DNA of 64,000 bases from Pseudomonas profundi (GTDB taxonomy: Bacteria > Pseudomonadota > Gammaproteobacteria > Pseudomonadales > Pseudomonadaceae), in the NCBI RefSeq assembly GCF_008638305.1, contig NZ_VTPZ01000010.1, positions 56,732-120,731 on the forward strand, read 5' to 3'. Positions 1 through 12,096 of this stretch are shown here, piece by piece. Every line of letters starts with the position of its first letter. Positions within the stretch are counted from its first letter, which is position 1. The notes below the pieces were generated by a model, which saw nothing but the letters and a program-made list of their open reading frames with translations, did not search any database and was not told the DNA's origin. Both the position numbers and the translations under genes were made by a program.

Positions 1-225
1 CCGCCCCTTGTCGCCAATCAGACGACTGGCAACCTGACACCAGCCCCCCGGCGCCGCACCCAGATCCAGAACGGTGATACCAGGCTTGAGCAGCCGGTCC
101 TTTTCCTGGATTTCCAGCAATTTATAGCTGGCACGTGAACGATAGCCGTCCTTTTGCGCCTTCTTGACATAGGGGTCGTCGAAATGTTCTTTCAGCCAGC
201 CTTTGCTGGTTTTGGATCGAGCCAC
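1..225 (-). CDS. rlmE: 23S rRNA (uridine-2'-O)-methyltransferase RlmE (FtsJ), 5' part only
   Basis: This is the N-terminal 75 residues of RlmE; the rest lies beyond the left edge. RlmE methylates the 2'-O of U2552 in the A-loop of 23S rRNA during late 50S assembly, using S-adenosylmethionine. The sequence shows the family start ([14 protein letters not shown]), the RSRASYKL segment whose Lys35 matches the first residue of the K-D-K-E catalytic tetrad, and SAM-binding motif I ([11 protein letters not shown], about residues 52-62). The start is GTG at 223-225. It is transcribed away from yhbY, the usual gammaproteobacterial neighbour, with a dispersed repeat between them. Confidence 0.93.
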   Translation of the reverse strand, partial: MARSKTSKGWLKEHFDDPYVKKAQKDGYRSRASYKLLEIQEKDRLLKPGITVLDLGAAPGGWCQVASRLIGDKGR

Positions 226-277
226 GGAATACCTCGTGCAGCGAATGTCGCCGCCAGTTAAACTAACCTGTCTATCG

Positions 278-419
278 AGGAGCCTCTGAAGAACGTAGCG
301 AGCGAAGGTCAGGCAAGGCGAAATCCGACGAAAGAGCGCAGTTTACGTGTTGTAAATGAGCATCTTGAGCAGGACTTCAACGCCGCATGGCCGAGCGCAG
401 TAGTTATTCAGAGGCTCCT
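278..419. repeat. 142-bp dispersed repeat with 13-bp perfect terminal inverted repeats
   Basis: The arms AGGAGCCTCTGAA (278-290) and TTCAGAGGCTCCT (407-419) are exact inverted copies enclosing a GC-rich centre with no credible gene. The element fills most of the gap between divergent rlmE and yhbY and so sits in their shared promoter region. Its general form (CAAGGCG, then AGTTTACGTGTTGTAAATGAGCA, then AACGCCGCATGGCC) resembles short non-coding repeats scattered in marine gammaproteobacterial genomes; that is recollection, not a search. A reading frame running from inside the element into yhbY is an artefact. The element at 46187-46456 has a similar layout. Confidence 0.7.
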
Positions 420-452
420 ACATTCAATGAACCTGGAACGCATACAGATATT

Positions 453-767
453 ATGGCGCTTAGCTCCGAACAGAAAAAAGCCTACAAACGTATTGGTCAC
501 CATCTCAAGCCGATCGTAATGATCAGCGAAAACGGCCTCAGCGAAGGCGTGATGGCCGAACTTGATCGTGCACTCACTGATCACGAACTCATCAAGATTC
601 GCCTCAGTGTTGCCGATCGCGACAGCAAGCAGGCGCTGATTGAAGAATTATGCAAAAACAGCGGCGCGGAACTGGTGCAGGTTATTGGCAAGATGGCAAT
701 TCTGCTGCGCAAGGCTAAAAAGCCCAACGCTCAACTATCCAATCTTGTGCGCTACAAGAACATGTGA
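453..767 (+). CDS. yhbY: Ribosome assembly RNA-binding protein YhbY
   Basis: A 104-residue CRS1/YhbY (CRM) domain protein that binds pre-ribosomal particles and helps subunit maturation in the cytoplasm. The whole protein is one CRM domain: the GHHLKPIVMISENGLSEGV segment (about 15-33), the KIRLS strand (48-52) and the closing VIGKMAILLR strand (77-86). The frame stays open upstream to 387, but that part lies inside the inverted-repeat element; the ATG at 453 gives the normal family start (MALSSEQKKAYK) and length. It is divergent from rlmE and convergent with the DUF4149 gene, from which it is separated by 11 bases. Confidence 0.93.
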   Translation: MALSSEQKKAYKRIGHHLKPIVMISENGLSEGVMAELDRALTDHELIKIRLSVADRDSKQALIEELCKNSGAELVQVIGKMAILLRKAKKPNAQLSNLVRYKNM

Positions 768-778
768 CCGCGTCACAG

Positions 779-1201
779 CTAACGTCCGGCTTCATCCGGA
801 CGTGGCTGTAGAATCAGAATCAGCCCCGCAAAAGCCACAACCAAATAGCACAACAGCTCGATGTAGACCGCTGCTGTAAAGGATCTCGCGCTGAAGAAGA
901 TTGCAGACGCCGCCAGCACCAGCATCAACAACTGGCCACGTAAATCTTTCCACCAGCCCACACCTGTCGCCGACCAGACAATGACCAGCTGAAGCACCGC
1001 GCAGACGGCAGCAAAAGCCACCATCAACGGCCGCATAAAGCTACCAATCTCTTCGGTCAGCATCGGAGCGAGACCGAAGCTTTCCAACGCGGGCAACAGG
1101 ACGAAATGCAGCATCCAGATGCCGCCCACCCACAGCGTCACGGTCAGCTGCCAGGCAACCCGACCGCTACGCATGGCTGGCACGGCGGCCGATCCGCTCA
1201 C
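779..1201 (-). CDS. DUF4149 family inner-membrane protein
   Basis: A 140-residue protein with four predicted membrane helices (about 15-37, 56-78, 88-105 and 111-131) and a short hydrophilic C-terminus. It matches the DUF4149 family found next to greA in pseudomonads; no biochemical function is established. Its GTG start at 1199-1201 overlaps the greA stop by four bases (GTGA), so it is probably translated by coupling from greA and belongs to the carAB-greA transcription unit. Family assignment rests on membrane pattern and synteny. Confidence 0.8.
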   Translation of the reverse strand: MSGSAAVPAMRSGRVAWQLTVTLWVGGIWMLHFVLLPALESFGLAPMLTEEIGSFMRPLMVAFAAVCAVLQLVIVWSATGVGWWKDLRGQLLMLVLAASAIFFSARSFTAAVYIELLCYLVVAFAGLILILQPRPDEAGR

Positions 1202-1671
1202 AGATGCCGCACCTCTACCACTTCATACTCAACCACACCGCCAGGTGTCTTGACCGCAACGATGTCGCCCTCTTCCTTACCGATCAGTGCACGAGCAATC
1301 GGCGAACTGACCGAGATCTTGCGCGTCTTGATGTCCGCCTCGTCCTCACCGACGATCTGATAGACCATCGCCTCATCCGTATCGACATTGGCAATCTCGA
1401 CCGTGGTGCCGAAAATCACCTTCCCCGAATGCGGGATAGTCGTGGGATCGATGATCTGGGCGTTGGACAACCGGCCTTCTATATCGCGGATACGCGCCTC
1501 AACCATACCTTGCTGCTCCCGCGCAGCATGGTATTCAGCATTCTCTTTCAGATCGCCCAGCTCCCGCGCTTCGGCAATCGCCTGGGTTATCTGCGGACGC
1601 ATGGTGTTCTTGAGATGCTTCAACTCTGCTTCGAGCGCTTCTGCGCCCTGCTTGGTCATCGGGTATTTCAT
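1198..1671 (-). CDS. greA: Transcription elongation factor GreA
   Basis: A 157-residue GreA. It enters the RNA polymerase secondary channel and stimulates cleavage of the 3' end of backtracked transcripts. Residues 1-75 form the antiparallel coiled coil, with the acidic tip residues in [17 protein letters not shown] (Asp40 and Glu43 match the catalytic acids of E. coli GreA); residues 80-157 are the FKBP-like domain. Length equals the family norm. The start is three bases after the carB stop and the stop overlaps the DUF4149 start, so it is co-transcribed with carAB, the usual pseudomonad arrangement. Confidence 0.97.
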   Translation of the reverse strand: MKYPMTKQGAEALEAELKHLKNTMRPQITQAIAEARELGDLKENAEYHAAREQQGMVEARIRDIEGRLSNAQIIDPTTIPHSGKVIFGTTVEIANVDTDEAMVYQIVGEDEADIKTRKISVSSPIARALIGKEEGDIVAVKTPGGVVEYEVVEVRHL

Positions 1672-1674
1672 GAA

Positions 1675-4600
1675 TCAAGCCCCCTCATGCAGATCCTGGA
1701 GACGCCGTACCGCACGCTCAGGACCAAATTTCAGTGCCATGCATACAGCCTGGCCACCAGCCAGGGTGGTTGTGGAGTAGACCTTGTGCTGCAGTGCATT
1801 GCGACGGATTGAATAGGAATCGGCGATCGATTGGCGCCCCTCGGTGGTGTTGATCACCAGACGGACTTCATCGTTCTTGATCATATCGACGATATGCGGA
1901 CGCCCTTCCGTGACCTTGTTCACCCGGCGCACCTTATGTCCGGCTGACTGGATCACCTTGGCGGTGCCGCTGGTTGCGACCACATCGAAACCCAGCCCGA
2001 TCAGTTCGCCGGCCATCTCGGCAACAAACGGTTTGTCGTCTTCACGGACACTGAGGAACACCGTGCCGCCCTGCGGTAGTGTTTCACCGGCACCAAGCTG
2101 GGACTTGGCAAACGCTTCGGCGAAATTATCGCCCACACCCATTACTTCACCGGTTGACTTCATTTCCGGCCCAAGGATCGGGTCGACACCGGGGAACTTG
2201 GCGAACGGGAACACGGCTTCCTTGACGCTGTAAAACGCGGGCACGATCTCTTTGGTGAAACCAATTTCCTTGAGCGTCTTGCCAGCCATCACCCGCGCCG
2301 CAATCTTCGCCAGCGACTGGCCAATGCACTTGGACACAAAGGGTACGGTTCGCGACGCGCGCGGATTGACCTCGATGATGTAGATGCGATCGTCCTGCAA
2401 CGCCAACTGCACGTTCATTAAGCCCACCACACCGAGCTCAAGCGCCATCTTCTTGACCTGCTCGCGCATCTCGTCCTGGATATGCGCGGGCAACGAGTAA
2501 GGCGGCAGCGAACAGGCGGAATCACCCGAGTGCACGCCAGCCTGCTCAATGTGCTGCATGATCGCGCCAATCACCACATCGGTGCCATCCGACACTGCAT
2601 CCACATCGACCTCAATAGCGCAGTTCAGGAAATGGTCCAGCAATACCGGGCTGTCGTTGGAGACCTTCACCGCATCGCGCAGATAACGCTTGAGTTCTTC
2701 TTCCTGGTAGACGATCTCCATCGCCCGGCCGCCCAGCACATAGGATGGGCGCACGACCAGCGGATAGCCGATCTTGCCAGCGGCGCGAATCGCTTCGTCC
2801 TCACTGCGTACGGTGGCGTTCGGTGGCTGCAACAGGTTCAGACGCTCGACCATCTGCTGGAAGCGTTCGCGGTCTTCGGCACGGTCTATCGCTTCAGGAC
2901 TGGTACCGATGATCGGCACACCGGCTTCTTCCAGCGCGCGCGCGAGCTTCAAAGGGGTCTGGCCGCCGTACTGTACGATGACGCCCTTGGGCTTCTCCAC
3001 GCGGACAATTTCCAGCACGTCTTCAAGCGTTACCGGCTCGAAATACAGACGGTCTGACGTGTCGTAGTCGGTCGACACGGTTTCCGGGTTGCAGTTGACC
3101 ATGATGGTTTCGTAACCATCGTCGCGCATCGCCAGCGCAGCGTGAACACAGCAATAGTCAAATTCGATGCCCTGCCCGATACGGTTCGGACCACCTCCCA
3201 ACACCATGATCTTTTCACGGTCTGAGGGATTGGACTCGCACTCTTCCTCGTAGGTCGAATACATATATGCCGTGTCGGTAGCGAACTCGGCAGCGCATGT
3301 ATCCACCCGCTTGTATACCGGGAAGACATTCAATTTGTGCCGGTGGCGGCGCAGGCTTTTTTCACTGACAGCCAGCAACTCGGCGAGCCGGGGATCCGAG
3401 AAGCCCTTGCGCTTGAGCCGGAACATCAAGTCGCGGTCGAAATCAGCCAGACCCAGCGTCTTGACCCGCTCTTCGTCCTTGATCAGATCTTCGATCTGCA
3501 CCAGGAACCAGGGATCAATATTGGTCAGCTCGAAGATTTGCTGCATGCTCATGCCCGAGCGGAACGCGTCACCGATGTACCATATGCGCTGCTCGCCAGG
3601 CACGGTCAGTTCACGCACCAGATCAGTCTGGGCATCGCTGCTGTTCAGATCGACCTTGGGATCCAGACCTGAGACCCCGACTTCCAGCCCACGCAGGGCT
3701 TTCTGCAGGGATTCCTGGAAGGTACGACCGATGGCCATGACCTCGCCAACAGACTTCATCTGCGTGGTCAGACGCGCATCAGCATTGGGGAATTTCTCGA
3801 AGGCGAAACGCGGAATCTTGGTCACAACGTAATCAATGGAAGGCTCGAAGGAGGCCGGAGTGCGTCCACCAGTGATGTCGTTGCTGAGCTCATCCAAGGT
3901 ATAACCCACGGCGAGCTTCGCAGCGATCTTGGCGATCGGAAAACCGGTAGCCTTGGAGGCCAGCGCCGATGAACGGGACACGCGCGGGTTCATTTCGATA
4001 ACAACCATGCGGCCATTGACCGGATTGATACCGAACTGAACGTTGGATCCGCCAGTTTCCACGCCGATTTCGCGCAACACCGCCAGTGAGGCGTTACGCA
4101 TCACCTGGTATTCCTTGTCGGTCAGCGTTTGCGCTGGCGCTACGGTAATGGAATCCCCGGTGTGCACGCCCATCGGATCGAAGTTCTCGATGGCGCAGAC
4201 AATGATGCAGTTGTCCTTGGTGTCGCGGACCACTTCCATCTCGAACTCTTTCCAGCCGATCAATGACTCATCAATCAGCAGCTCGTTGGTTGGCGACAAG
4301 TCGAGCCCGCGGGTGCATATTTCTTCGAATTCCTCGCGGTTATAAGCAATACCGCCACCCGAGCCGCCCATGGTGAAGGAAGGACGAATAATGCAGGGGA
4401 AGCCGACCTGATCCAGGACGCCATAGGCCTCCTGCATGTCGTGGGCGATCCCCGAGCGCGGGCATTCCAGACCGATGGCTTTCATCGCCTTATCGAAACG
4501 CGAGCGGTCCTCAGCCTTGTCGATGGTGTCGGCATTGGCACCGATCATCTCGACGTTGTACTTCTCCAGTACGCCATGCTTTTCCAGATCCAGCGCGCAG

Positions 4601-4890
4601 TTCAGTGCCGTTTGCCCACCCATGGTCGGCAACACCGCATCCGGGCGCTCCTTCTCGATGATGCGCGCTACTGTCTGCCATTTGATCGGCTCAATATAAG
4701 TGGCATCAGCCATCGCCGGATCGGTCATGATGGTCGCAGGGTTGGAGTTGACCAGAATGACCCGGAAGCCCTCTTCCTTCAGTGCCTTGCAAGCCTGGGC
4801 ACCGGAGTAGTCAAACTCGCAGGCCTGGCCAATGACAATCGGACCAGCGCCGATAATCAGAATACTTTTGATATCTGTACGTTTTGGCAT
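1675..4890 (-). CDS. carB: Carbamoyl-phosphate synthase large subunit
   Basis: A 1071-residue CarB, full length. With CarA it makes carbamoyl phosphate from bicarbonate, glutamine-derived ammonia and two ATP, feeding arginine and pyrimidine synthesis. Two homologous ATP-grasp halves are visible (about 1-400, carboxyphosphate; 554-935, carbamoyl phosphate), joined by an oligomerisation domain and followed by a C-terminal MGS-like allosteric domain (about 936-1071, [18 protein letters not shown] onward). The N-terminus [20 protein letters not shown] is the canonical start. It lies 32 bases downstream of carA and directly before greA. In P. aeruginosa a small gene separates carA and carB; none is present here. 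Confidence 0.98.
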   Translation of the reverse strand: MPKRTDIKSILIIGAGPIVIGQACEFDYSGAQACKALKEEGFRVILVNSNPATIMTDPAMADATYIEPIKWQTVARIIEKERPDAVLPTMGGQTALNCALDLEKHGVLEKYNVEMIGANADTIDKAEDRSRFDKAMKAIGLECPRSGIAHDMQEAYGVLDQVGFPCIIRPSFTMGGSGGGIAYNREEFEEICTRGLDLSPTNELLIDESLIGWKEFEMEVVRDTKDNCIIVCAIENFDPMGVHTGDSITVAPAQTLTDKEYQVMRNASLAVLREIGVETGGSNVQFGINPVNGRMVVIEMNPRVSRSSALASKATGFPIAKIAAKLAVGYTLDELSNDITGGRTPASFEPSIDYVVTKIPRFAFEKFPNADARLTTQMKSVGEVMAIGRTFQESLQKALRGLEVGVSGLDPKVDLNSSDAQTDLVRELTVPGEQRIWYIGDAFRSGMSMQQIFELTNIDPWFLVQIEDLIKDEERVKTLGLADFDRDLMFRLKRKGFSDPRLAELLAVSEKSLRRHRHKLNVFPVYKRVDTCAAEFATDTAYMYSTYEEECESNPSDREKIMVLGGGPNRIGQGIEFDYCCVHAALAMRDDGYETIMVNCNPETVSTDYDTSDRLYFEPVTLEDVLEIVRVEKPKGVIVQYGGQTPLKLARALEEAGVPIIGTSPEAIDRAEDRERFQQMVERLNLLQPPNATVRSEDEAIRAAGKIGYPLVVRPSYVLGGRAMEIVYQEEELKRYLRDAVKVSNDSPVLLDHFLNCAIEVDVDAVSDGTDVVIGAIMQHIEQAGVHSGDSACSLPPYSLPAHIQDEMREQVKKMALELGVVGLMNVQLALQDDRIYIIEVNPRASRTVPFVSKCIGQSLAKIAARVMAGKTLKEIGFTKEIVPAFYSVKEAVFPFAKFPGVDPILGPEMKSTGEVMGVGDNFAEAFAKSQLGAGETLPQGGTVFLSVREDDKPFVAEMAGELIGLGFDVVATSGTAKVIQSAGHKVRRVNKVTEGRPHIVDMIKNDEVRLVINTTEGRQSIADSYSIRRNALQHKVYSTTTLAGGQAVCMALKFGPERAVRRLQDLHEGA

Positions 4891-4922
4891 AGTCGTCTAA
4901 AAATCCTAAGTGAACCGGCGGC

Positions 4923-6059
4923 TTAGCGGCGTTTGGCCATGGTCTCGATGAAACGATCGAACAGCGGAGCCACATCGTGCGGGCCCGGGCTGGCTTCAGG
5001 ATGACCCTGGAAACTGAACGCTTCTCTGTCCGTCAGCTCGATGCCCTGCAGCGTGCCGTCAAACAGGGACTTGTGTGTCGCCCGCACGTTGCTCGGCAGG
5101 GACGATTCATCCACCGCAAAGCCGTGGTTCTGGCTGGTGATCATCACTTCACCGGTACGTAGATCCTGCACCGGATGGTTGGCACCATGGTGCCCGCTGG
5201 GCATCTTCACTGTGCGCGCGCCCACTGCAAGAGCCAGCAACTGGTGCCCAAGACAAATGCCCAGCATCGGCGTGTCGGTCTTCAGCAGCTGCTGAATCGC
5301 CTCGATTGCATAATCACAAGGTGCTGGGTCACCCGGTCCGTTGGCCAGCAGGATGCCATCGGGCTTCAAGGCAAGCGCATCCGCGGCAGTGGATTGAGCC
5401 GGCAGGACCGTCAAACGGCACCCGCGTGCAACCAGCATGCGCAGGATGTTGTATTTGATACCGTAATCGAAGGCCACTACGTGGTAAGGCAGCTCACTTG
5501 CTTCGATCTCTGCATGGCTATTGCTTTCCAGGCACCACACACTTGAGCGCCATTCGTAACCTTCCTTGACGCTCACTTCCTTGGCCAGGTCCATGCCGTT
5601 CAGCCCCGGGAACTCACGAGCCAGCTCGAGCGCGCGCTCTTCAGTAGCGTCTTCGCCGGCAAGAATGCAGCCATTCTGCGCGCCTTTTTCTTGCAAGAGG
5701 CGCGTGAGACGGCGCGTATCGATTCCGGCGATGGCGACTGTACCGTTCTCGACCAGATACGCGTCCAGCGGCTGGGTGTTACGCCAGTTACTGGCCAGAA
5801 GCGGCAGATCACGGATGACCAGGCCGGCGGCCCAGACCCTGAACGATTCGCTATCGTCCGCCACAGTCCCGGTGTTCCCGACGTGCGGATAGGTCAGCGT
5901 AACGATCTGGCGCGCATAGGAAGGATCAGTAAGGATCTCCTGATAACCGGTCATGGCTGTATTGAAAACAACCTCACCTACGGTCTGACCGTCGGCCCCG
6001 ATGGACTCGCCACGGAAAATGCTGCCGTCGGCAAGGGCGAGAATGGCTGGCTTGGACAA
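4923..6059 (-). CDS. carA: Carbamoyl-phosphate synthase small (glutaminase) subunit
   Basis: A 378-residue CarA. It hydrolyses glutamine and passes ammonia to CarB. The C-terminal class I amidotransferase domain has the full triad: Cys269 in GICLGHQLL, and His353 and Glu355 in GHPEAS. The start is TTG at 6057-6059, chosen because GGAGG lies six bases upstream and it gives the conserved [16 protein letters not shown] terminus and the same length as other pseudomonad CarA proteins. A longer frame begins 16 codons earlier but lacks a ribosome site. A candidate promoter lies at 6195-6223, giving a leader of about 130 bases. Confidence 0.96.
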   Translation of the reverse strand: MSKPAILALADGSIFRGESIGADGQTVGEVVFNTAMTGYQEILTDPSYARQIVTLTYPHVGNTGTVADDSESFRVWAAGLVIRDLPLLASNWRNTQPLDAYLVENGTVAIAGIDTRRLTRLLQEKGAQNGCILAGEDATEERALELAREFPGLNGMDLAKEVSVKEGYEWRSSVWCLESNSHAEIEASELPYHVVAFDYGIKYNILRMLVARGCRLTVLPAQSTAADALALKPDGILLANGPGDPAPCDYAIEAIQQLLKTDTPMLGICLGHQLLALAVGARTVKMPSGHHGANHPVQDLRTGEVMITSQNHGFAVDESSLPSNVRATHKSLFDGTLQGIELTDREAFSFQGHPEASPGPHDVAPLFDRFIETMAKRR

Positions 6060-6194
6060 GAAAACCTCCGAAAAGAGCGGACAAGTTTTACTAAACGCGG
6101 GCTGCACAAAAGCGGGAACGAGGTGTTGGACACTTCATCCCGTTTACATTTTGAGCATTGTCAGATGCGCGCTGGATAGACAGATTAGCCCGGC

Positions 6195-6223
6195 ATTCTA
6201 AGGGATCGCTCGACATATATCCA
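6195..6223 (-). promoter_or_regulatory. Candidate sigma-70 promoter of carAB
   Basis: Read on the minus strand: TGGATA (-35, complement of 6218-6223), a 17-base spacer, then TAGAAT (-10, complement of 6195-6200). The -10 has one mismatch to consensus and the spacing is ideal. Transcription would begin near 6188 and run about 130 bases to the carA TTG. An ATG-started frame of about 41 codons lies in this leader and ends before carA. Leader-based control of carAB is known in pseudomonads, but no attenuator could be defined here. Confidence 0.45.
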
Positions 6224-6315
6224 GACCGAAGGATCGCAGCGCCCCTCAAGCCGGCACCGAACCGTCGATCTATTTCGCTCAGGACACATTGGCAATTTGT
6301 TCCATATGCTGTAGC

Positions 6316-6335
6316 AGTTGTGTTAAAACAACTGT
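6316..6335. promoter_or_regulatory. Perfect inverted repeat in the carA / 6411-gene divergent region
   Basis: CAGTTGTGTTAAAACAACTG is a 7-bp perfect dyad around a 6-base centre. It lies between the divergent carA and the secreted-protein gene at 6411, about 75 bases upstream of the latter and about 95 bases upstream of the carA -35. It could be an operator or a small hairpin. The rest of 6060-6410 holds the carA leader and promoter and no gene. Confidence 0.4.
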
Positions 6336-6410
6336 GAACGGATACAGCCCAGCCACTGATGCTGTGAAGCGCAGGAGCTGTGACAATAAAAAAAGGACCG
6401 GAGAGACCCC

Positions 6411-7172
6411 ATGATACCGCGCCTAAGACGCTATATGGTGTTGGCACTGCTCAGTGTCGCGCCCATGATACATGCAGCAGAACTTCAAGAACTGCAAGAC
6501 CTCCACGAATTCCGCAGCGATGGGTATGTTACCGGCACCTACGTGCTGATCGACAATAACCTGTTCGAGCGCGTACGCGAACCCGGCAATCGCGAGACCT
6601 ACAACACCGCATTGAAGAACATGGATCAGCTGTTGCGCAAAATGGGCAACCCTACCGAGCTGCGCAGACCCTATGACGCACTGGTAGCCCTGATTCGTCA
6701 GCTTGAAGGCCAGTCAATCGAAGAAGCTCATTACCATCTGGCGACAGTCAACCAGATCATGATGGCCCACGCGGAACTGGACAAGGCCGTAGCGGCCGAA
6801 TACGACTTGCTGGCCAAGGACGCTCCAGAGGACCTTCTCGCCCTGCACCGTCAGAGCTTGGAAACCAATCAGATTCTGCTGCTCTATCAGAACAGCATGT
6901 TCAGCTCCATTGGCGTCTATTTTGTTGAAGCCAAAGAAGGCCTGTTCAACGAAATGGATGCTCGCATTACCCAGCGCGCGAATGAATTGCGCGAGCTGTT
7001 TCCCGAGTTGAACGCCACCTTCGATCAACTGGAAAAACAGTACGAATTCATCAAGCCGCGACTACTGGATCACCGTGCGGACTGGGTGCCAACCATCGCT
7101 GCGTTCTATCTGCTACGTAACACCAGCACCCTCAACAACCTTTCCCGCGACGCCCTCAACCGCGACGCCTGA
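6411..7172 (+). CDS. Secreted alpha-helical protein of unknown function
   Basis: A 253-residue protein I do not recognise. A signal peptide is clear: RRLRR-like basic start, hydrophobic core MVLALLSVAPM, cleavage after residue 22 or 23 (IHA-A); no lipobox, so probably periplasmic. The mature part is rich in Leu, Glu and Gln, appears almost wholly helical with no glycine-rich turns or cysteines, and includes repeated EL/ELF patterns near 185-205 (ITQRANELRELFPELNATF). The start has GGAGAGACCCC just upstream. It is divergent from carA and convergent with dapB, so it is likely monocistronic. It interrupts the dapB-carA linkage seen in other pseudomonads. Confidence 0.75.
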   Translation: MIPRLRRYMVLALLSVAPMIHAAELQELQDLHEFRSDGYVTGTYVLIDNNLFERVREPGNRETYNTALKNMDQLLRKMGNPTELRRPYDALVALIRQLEGQSIEEAHYHLATVNQIMMAHAELDKAVAAEYDLLAKDAPEDLLALHRQSLETNQILLLYQNSMFSSIGVYFVEAKEGLFNEMDARITQRANELRELFPELNATFDQLEKQYEFIKPRLLDHRADWVPTIAAFYLLRNTSTLNNLSRDALNRDA

Positions 7173-7195
7173 GACCGGTCGGTCCGGGTCCGGAT

Positions 7196-7283
7196 GTAGC
7201 GCCTTGGCTCTTGCCGAGCACAGGCGCTACCAAAGCCTGCAGATGGTTCAGTATCACGAGCCGTCCCGGCTCTATCTGCAGGC
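7196..7283. repeat. Two adjacent REP-like stem-loops
   Basis: First, GTAGCGCC (7196-7203) pairs with GGCGCTAC (7223-7230). Second, GCCTGCAGA (7235-7243) pairs with TCTGCAGGC (7275-7283), with an inner GAGCC/GGCTC stem (7258-7262 and 7268-7272). They fill the gap between the convergent 6411 gene and dapB and may end transcription from both sides or protect 3' ends. The GTAGCGC motif also occurs in the 63.4-kb tandem array. Confidence 0.55.
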
Positions 7284-7287
7284 GGCG

Positions 7288-9251
<1,964 letters not shown>

Positions 9252-9280
9252 CGTTTTTACCCATTTCTTCATTCAAAGCT

Positions 9281-9321
9281 CTGTTGACGTTTCGCAGCTG
9301 CAGGCTGCGAAACGTCAACAG
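9281..9321 (-). promoter_or_regulatory. 18-bp perfect stem-loop in the dnaJ leader
   Basis: CTGTTGACGTTTCGCAGC (9281-9298) is exactly complementary to 9304-9321 around a 5-base loop, ending 30 bases upstream of the dnaJ ATG. No U-tract follows in either direction, so it is not a simple terminator. It may be an RNA processing or stability element that sets the dnaK/dnaJ ratio, or a dyad in the DNA. Confidence 0.6.
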
Positions 9322-9343
9322 ACCCGAGGGTCCGTTACAAACA

Positions 9344-9370
9344 GCAACGCGGGAATAGCTCCCGCGTTGC
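9344..9370 (-). terminator. Stem-loop after dnaK
   Basis: GCAACGCGGGA pairs perfectly with TCCCGCGTTGC around a 5-base loop; on the transcribed strand TGTTTGT follows. It lies about 35 bases after the dnaK stop. It is probably a partial intrinsic terminator that lowers read-through into dnaJ, together with the hairpin at 9281-9321. Confidence 0.5.
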
Positions 9371-9404
9371 CTGCAGTCAGTCGTCAAGCCGTTCGATCAA
9401 GGCC

Positions 9405-11324
9405 TTATTTCTTGTCCTTGACCTCTTCGAACTCGGCGTCAACCACATCATCCGCACCTTCCTGGCCGGCATCTGCTTCCGACTCGCCGCCCTGGGCAGC
9501 CTGCGCCTGCTCGGCGTACATCTTCTGCACCAGCGGACCGGACGCTTCGGACAGGGCATTGATCTTGGCTTCGATATCGGCCTTGTCATCGCCCTTGATT
9601 GCGGTTTCGAGATCAGCCAAAGCAGTCTCGATTGCAGTCTTCTCTTCCTCAGTGGCCTTGTCGCCAGCTTCGGTCAGCGTCTTACGCGTCGCGTGAACCA
9701 ATTGATCAGCCTGGTTTCGGGTAGTGACCAGCTCCTCGAACTTGCGGTCTTCTTCGGCATTTGCCTCGGCGTCGCGCACCATCTGATCAATCTCGTCATC
9801 GCTCAGGCCCGAAGAAGCCTTGATGATAATCGACTGCTGCTTGCCGGTCGCTTTGTCCTTCGCGGACACGTTCAGAATACCGTTGGCGTCGATATCGAAG
9901 CTCACTTCGACCTGCGGCACGCCACGCGGAGCCGGCGGAATGTCTGCGAGATCGAAACGACCGAGCGATTTGTTCTGCGATGCCTGCTTACGCTCACCCT
10001 GCATCACGTGAATGGTAACCGCGGTCTGGTTATCATCAGCAGTCGAGAACACCTGCGACTTCTTGGTCGGGATGGTGGTGTTCTTCTCAATCAGCGTGGT
10101 CATCACGCCGCCCATTGTCTCGATACCCAGAGAGAGCGGCGTAACGTCCAGCAGCAGCACATCCTTAACATCGCCAGCCAGTACCGCACCCTGAATCGCT
10201 GCACCTACGGCAACGGCTTCGTCCGGGTTTACATCCTTGCGCGGATCCTTGCCGAAGAACTCGGCAACGGTGCGCTGTACCAGCGGCATGCGCGTCTGAC
10301 CACCGACCAGAATCACTTCATTGATGTCGGACACGTCCAGGCCGGCATCTTTCATCGCTACGCGGCAAGGTTCGATGCTGCGCTTGACCAGCTCTTCTAC
10401 CAGCGACTCCAGCTTGGCCCGGGTCACCTTGACATTGAGATGCTTGGGACCCGATGCGTCTGCGGTGATGTACGGCAGGTTAACGTCCGTCTGGTTGCTG
10501 GAAGACAGCTCGATCTTGGCTTTCTCGGCAGCTTCTTTCAGGCGCTGCAGGGCCAGTGGATCGTTGTGCAGATCAACACCGTTTTCTTTCTTGAACTCGT
10601 CGGCCAGATAGTCAATCAGGCGCATGTCGAAGTCTTCACCACCCAGGAACGTATCGCCATTGGTAGCCAGCACTTCGAACTGATGCTCACCGTCGACTTC
10701 GGCAATTTCGATTACCGAAATATCGAAGGTACCGCCGCCAAGGTCATACACCACGATAGTGGAATCGCCACGCGACTTGTCCATACCGTATGCCAGCGCA
10801 GCGGCAGTCGGCTCGTTGATGATCCGCTTGACGTCGAGGCCAGCAATACGACCCGCATCCTTGGTAGCCTGACGCTGACTGTCGTTAAAGTAAGCAGGCA
10901 CGGTGATGACCGCTTCGGTCACCGGCTCGCCCAGGTAATCCTCGGCGGTTTTCTTCATCTTTTTCAGCACTTCGGCAGATACTTGCGGAGGCGCCATCTT
11001 CTCGCCCTTCACTTCAACCCAGGCGTCACCGTTGTCGGCCTTGACGATCTTGTAAGGGACCAGCTTGATGTCTTTCTGTACAACATCTTCTTCAAAACGG
11101 CGACCGATCAGACGCTTAACCGCGTTAAGCGTGTTCTGCGGGTTGGTTACCGACTGACGCTTCGCCGACTGGCCGACCAGAGTCTCGCCGTCGTTGGTAT
11201 AGGCCACGATCGAAGGAGTGGTGCGACCGCCTTCAGCATTCTCGATTACCTTGGCCGTACCGTTTTCCATGATCGCTACGCAGGAGTTGGTAGTTCCCAG
11301 GTCGATACCGATTATCTTGCCCAT
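9405..11324 (-). CDS. dnaK: Chaperone DnaK (Hsp70)
   Basis: A 639-residue DnaK, full length. It is the ATP-driven chaperone for nascent and stress-unfolded proteins. The nucleotide-binding domain (about 1-385) begins [19 protein letters not shown] and contains the [13 protein letters not shown] phosphate loop and [10 protein letters not shown]; the substrate-binding domain follows (from about 390); the tail ends [15 protein letters not shown], the usual acidic GrpE/partner motif. It is 86 bases downstream of grpE and most likely shares the sigma-32 promoter at 12097-12124. A 553-codon antisense frame covers it and is rejected as a compositional shadow. Confidence 0.99.
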   Translation of the reverse strand: MGKIIGIDLGTTNSCVAIMENGTAKVIENAEGGRTTPSIVAYTNDGETLVGQSAKRQSVTNPQNTLNAVKRLIGRRFEEDVVQKDIKLVPYKIVKADNGDAWVEVKGEKMAPPQVSAEVLKKMKKTAEDYLGEPVTEAVITVPAYFNDSQRQATKDAGRIAGLDVKRIINEPTAAALAYGMDKSRGDSTIVVYDLGGGTFDISVIEIAEVDGEHQFEVLATNGDTFLGGEDFDMRLIDYLADEFKKENGVDLHNDPLALQRLKEAAEKAKIELSSSNQTDVNLPYITADASGPKHLNVKVTRAKLESLVEELVKRSIEPCRVAMKDAGLDVSDINEVILVGGQTRMPLVQRTVAEFFGKDPRKDVNPDEAVAVGAAIQGAVLAGDVKDVLLLDVTPLSLGIETMGGVMTTLIEKNTTIPTKKSQVFSTADDNQTAVTIHVMQGERKQASQNKSLGRFDLADIPPAPRGVPQVEVSFDIDANGILNVSAKDKATGKQQSIIIKASSGLSDDEIDQMVRDAEANAEEDRKFEELVTTRNQADQLVHATRKTLTEAGDKATEEEKTAIETALADLETAIKGDDKADIEAKINALSEASGPLVQKMYAEQAQAAQGGESEADAGQEGADDVVDAEFEEVKDKK

Positions 11325-11410
11325 CTAAATTCTCCGAATCTGTGTGCCGCGTGATACCCGCGGCGGGATTGTCTACTGATGAACCCTTAGTGGGGTCACT
11401 CGATTCAATT

Positions 11411-11992
11411 TCAAGCCTGTTCGTCGATCGAAGGCGATGCCGGCTTGTCAGCGGGAGCCTTGCTCACCACCACCATCGCCGGACGCAGAAGGCGACCACT
11501 GAGCGTGTAGCCTTTTTGAAACACCCGGACCACGGTGTTGGGCTCCATGCTGTCCCGCTCCTCTGTGGTCATTGCCTGATGGAGCTCGGGATCGAAGGGC
11601 TCACCTTCAGGGTGTACCGCTTCGATCTGATGGCGTCCCAGGGTGTCGGCAAACATTTTCAGTGTCAGCTCCATGCCTTCACGCATCGGCTTTAGCGCTT
11701 CATCACTGCGGTCAGACAATTCGATACCTCGCTCGAGACTGTCGAGCACCGGCAGTAAATCGTTGGCAAAACGTTCGAGTGCAAACTTGTGCGCTTTTTC
11801 CACTTCCTGCTCGGCGCGCCGGCGCGCGTTCTGCACATCAGCGGCCGCGCGCAAAGCCTGATCCTGCGCAGTAGCCAGCTGCTCTTCAAGGTTGGCCACC
11901 TTTGCAGCCAGGTCCTCCGCATCAGTGCCTTCCAGCACCTCTTCGACTTCGGGGTCCTGATCGTTCAGGTCCTGCTTCTGTTCGTCCGCCAT
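11411..11992 (-). CDS. grpE: Nucleotide exchange factor GrpE
   Basis: A 193-residue GrpE, the dimeric exchange factor that releases ADP from DnaK. It has an acidic disordered N-terminus ([20 protein letters not shown]), a long coiled coil (about 30-110), a four-helix segment and a C-terminal beta wing ([24 protein letters not shown], about 145-170). The start is ATG at 11992 with GGAGAG seven bases upstream; the open frame extends further but has no family similarity. First gene of the grpE-dnaK-dnaJ-dapB cluster, preceded by a heat-shock promoter. Confidence 0.96.
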   Translation of the reverse strand: MADEQKQDLNDQDPEVEEVLEGTDAEDLAAKVANLEEQLATAQDQALRAAADVQNARRRAEQEVEKAHKFALERFANDLLPVLDSLERGIELSDRSDEALKPMREGMELTLKMFADTLGRHQIEAVHPEGEPFDPELHQAMTTEERDSMEPNTVVRVFQKGYTLSGRLLRPAMVVVSKAPADKPASPSIDEQA

Positions 11993-12096
11993 GAATCTCT
12001 CCTGTCGATAAATAAGGGTACCTAGCCGGCCTGCTGACGCTGCGGAGCATTGTCGCTGCGATGCCGCATCAATAGACCTTTCGTCTCTGATCCCAT

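Noticed and set aside
387..452. Extended N-terminus for YhbY
   Set aside because: It lies largely inside the inverted-repeat element and adds residues not found in the family.
1204..1812. Frames antisense to greA and carB ends
   Set aside because: They overlap clear, conserved genes and show no family similarity or ribosome site.
9693..11354. 553-codon frame antisense to dnaK
   Set aside because: It is exactly opposite a full-length dnaK; long antisense frames over dnaK are a known effect of codon bias. No start signal or recognisable family was seen.
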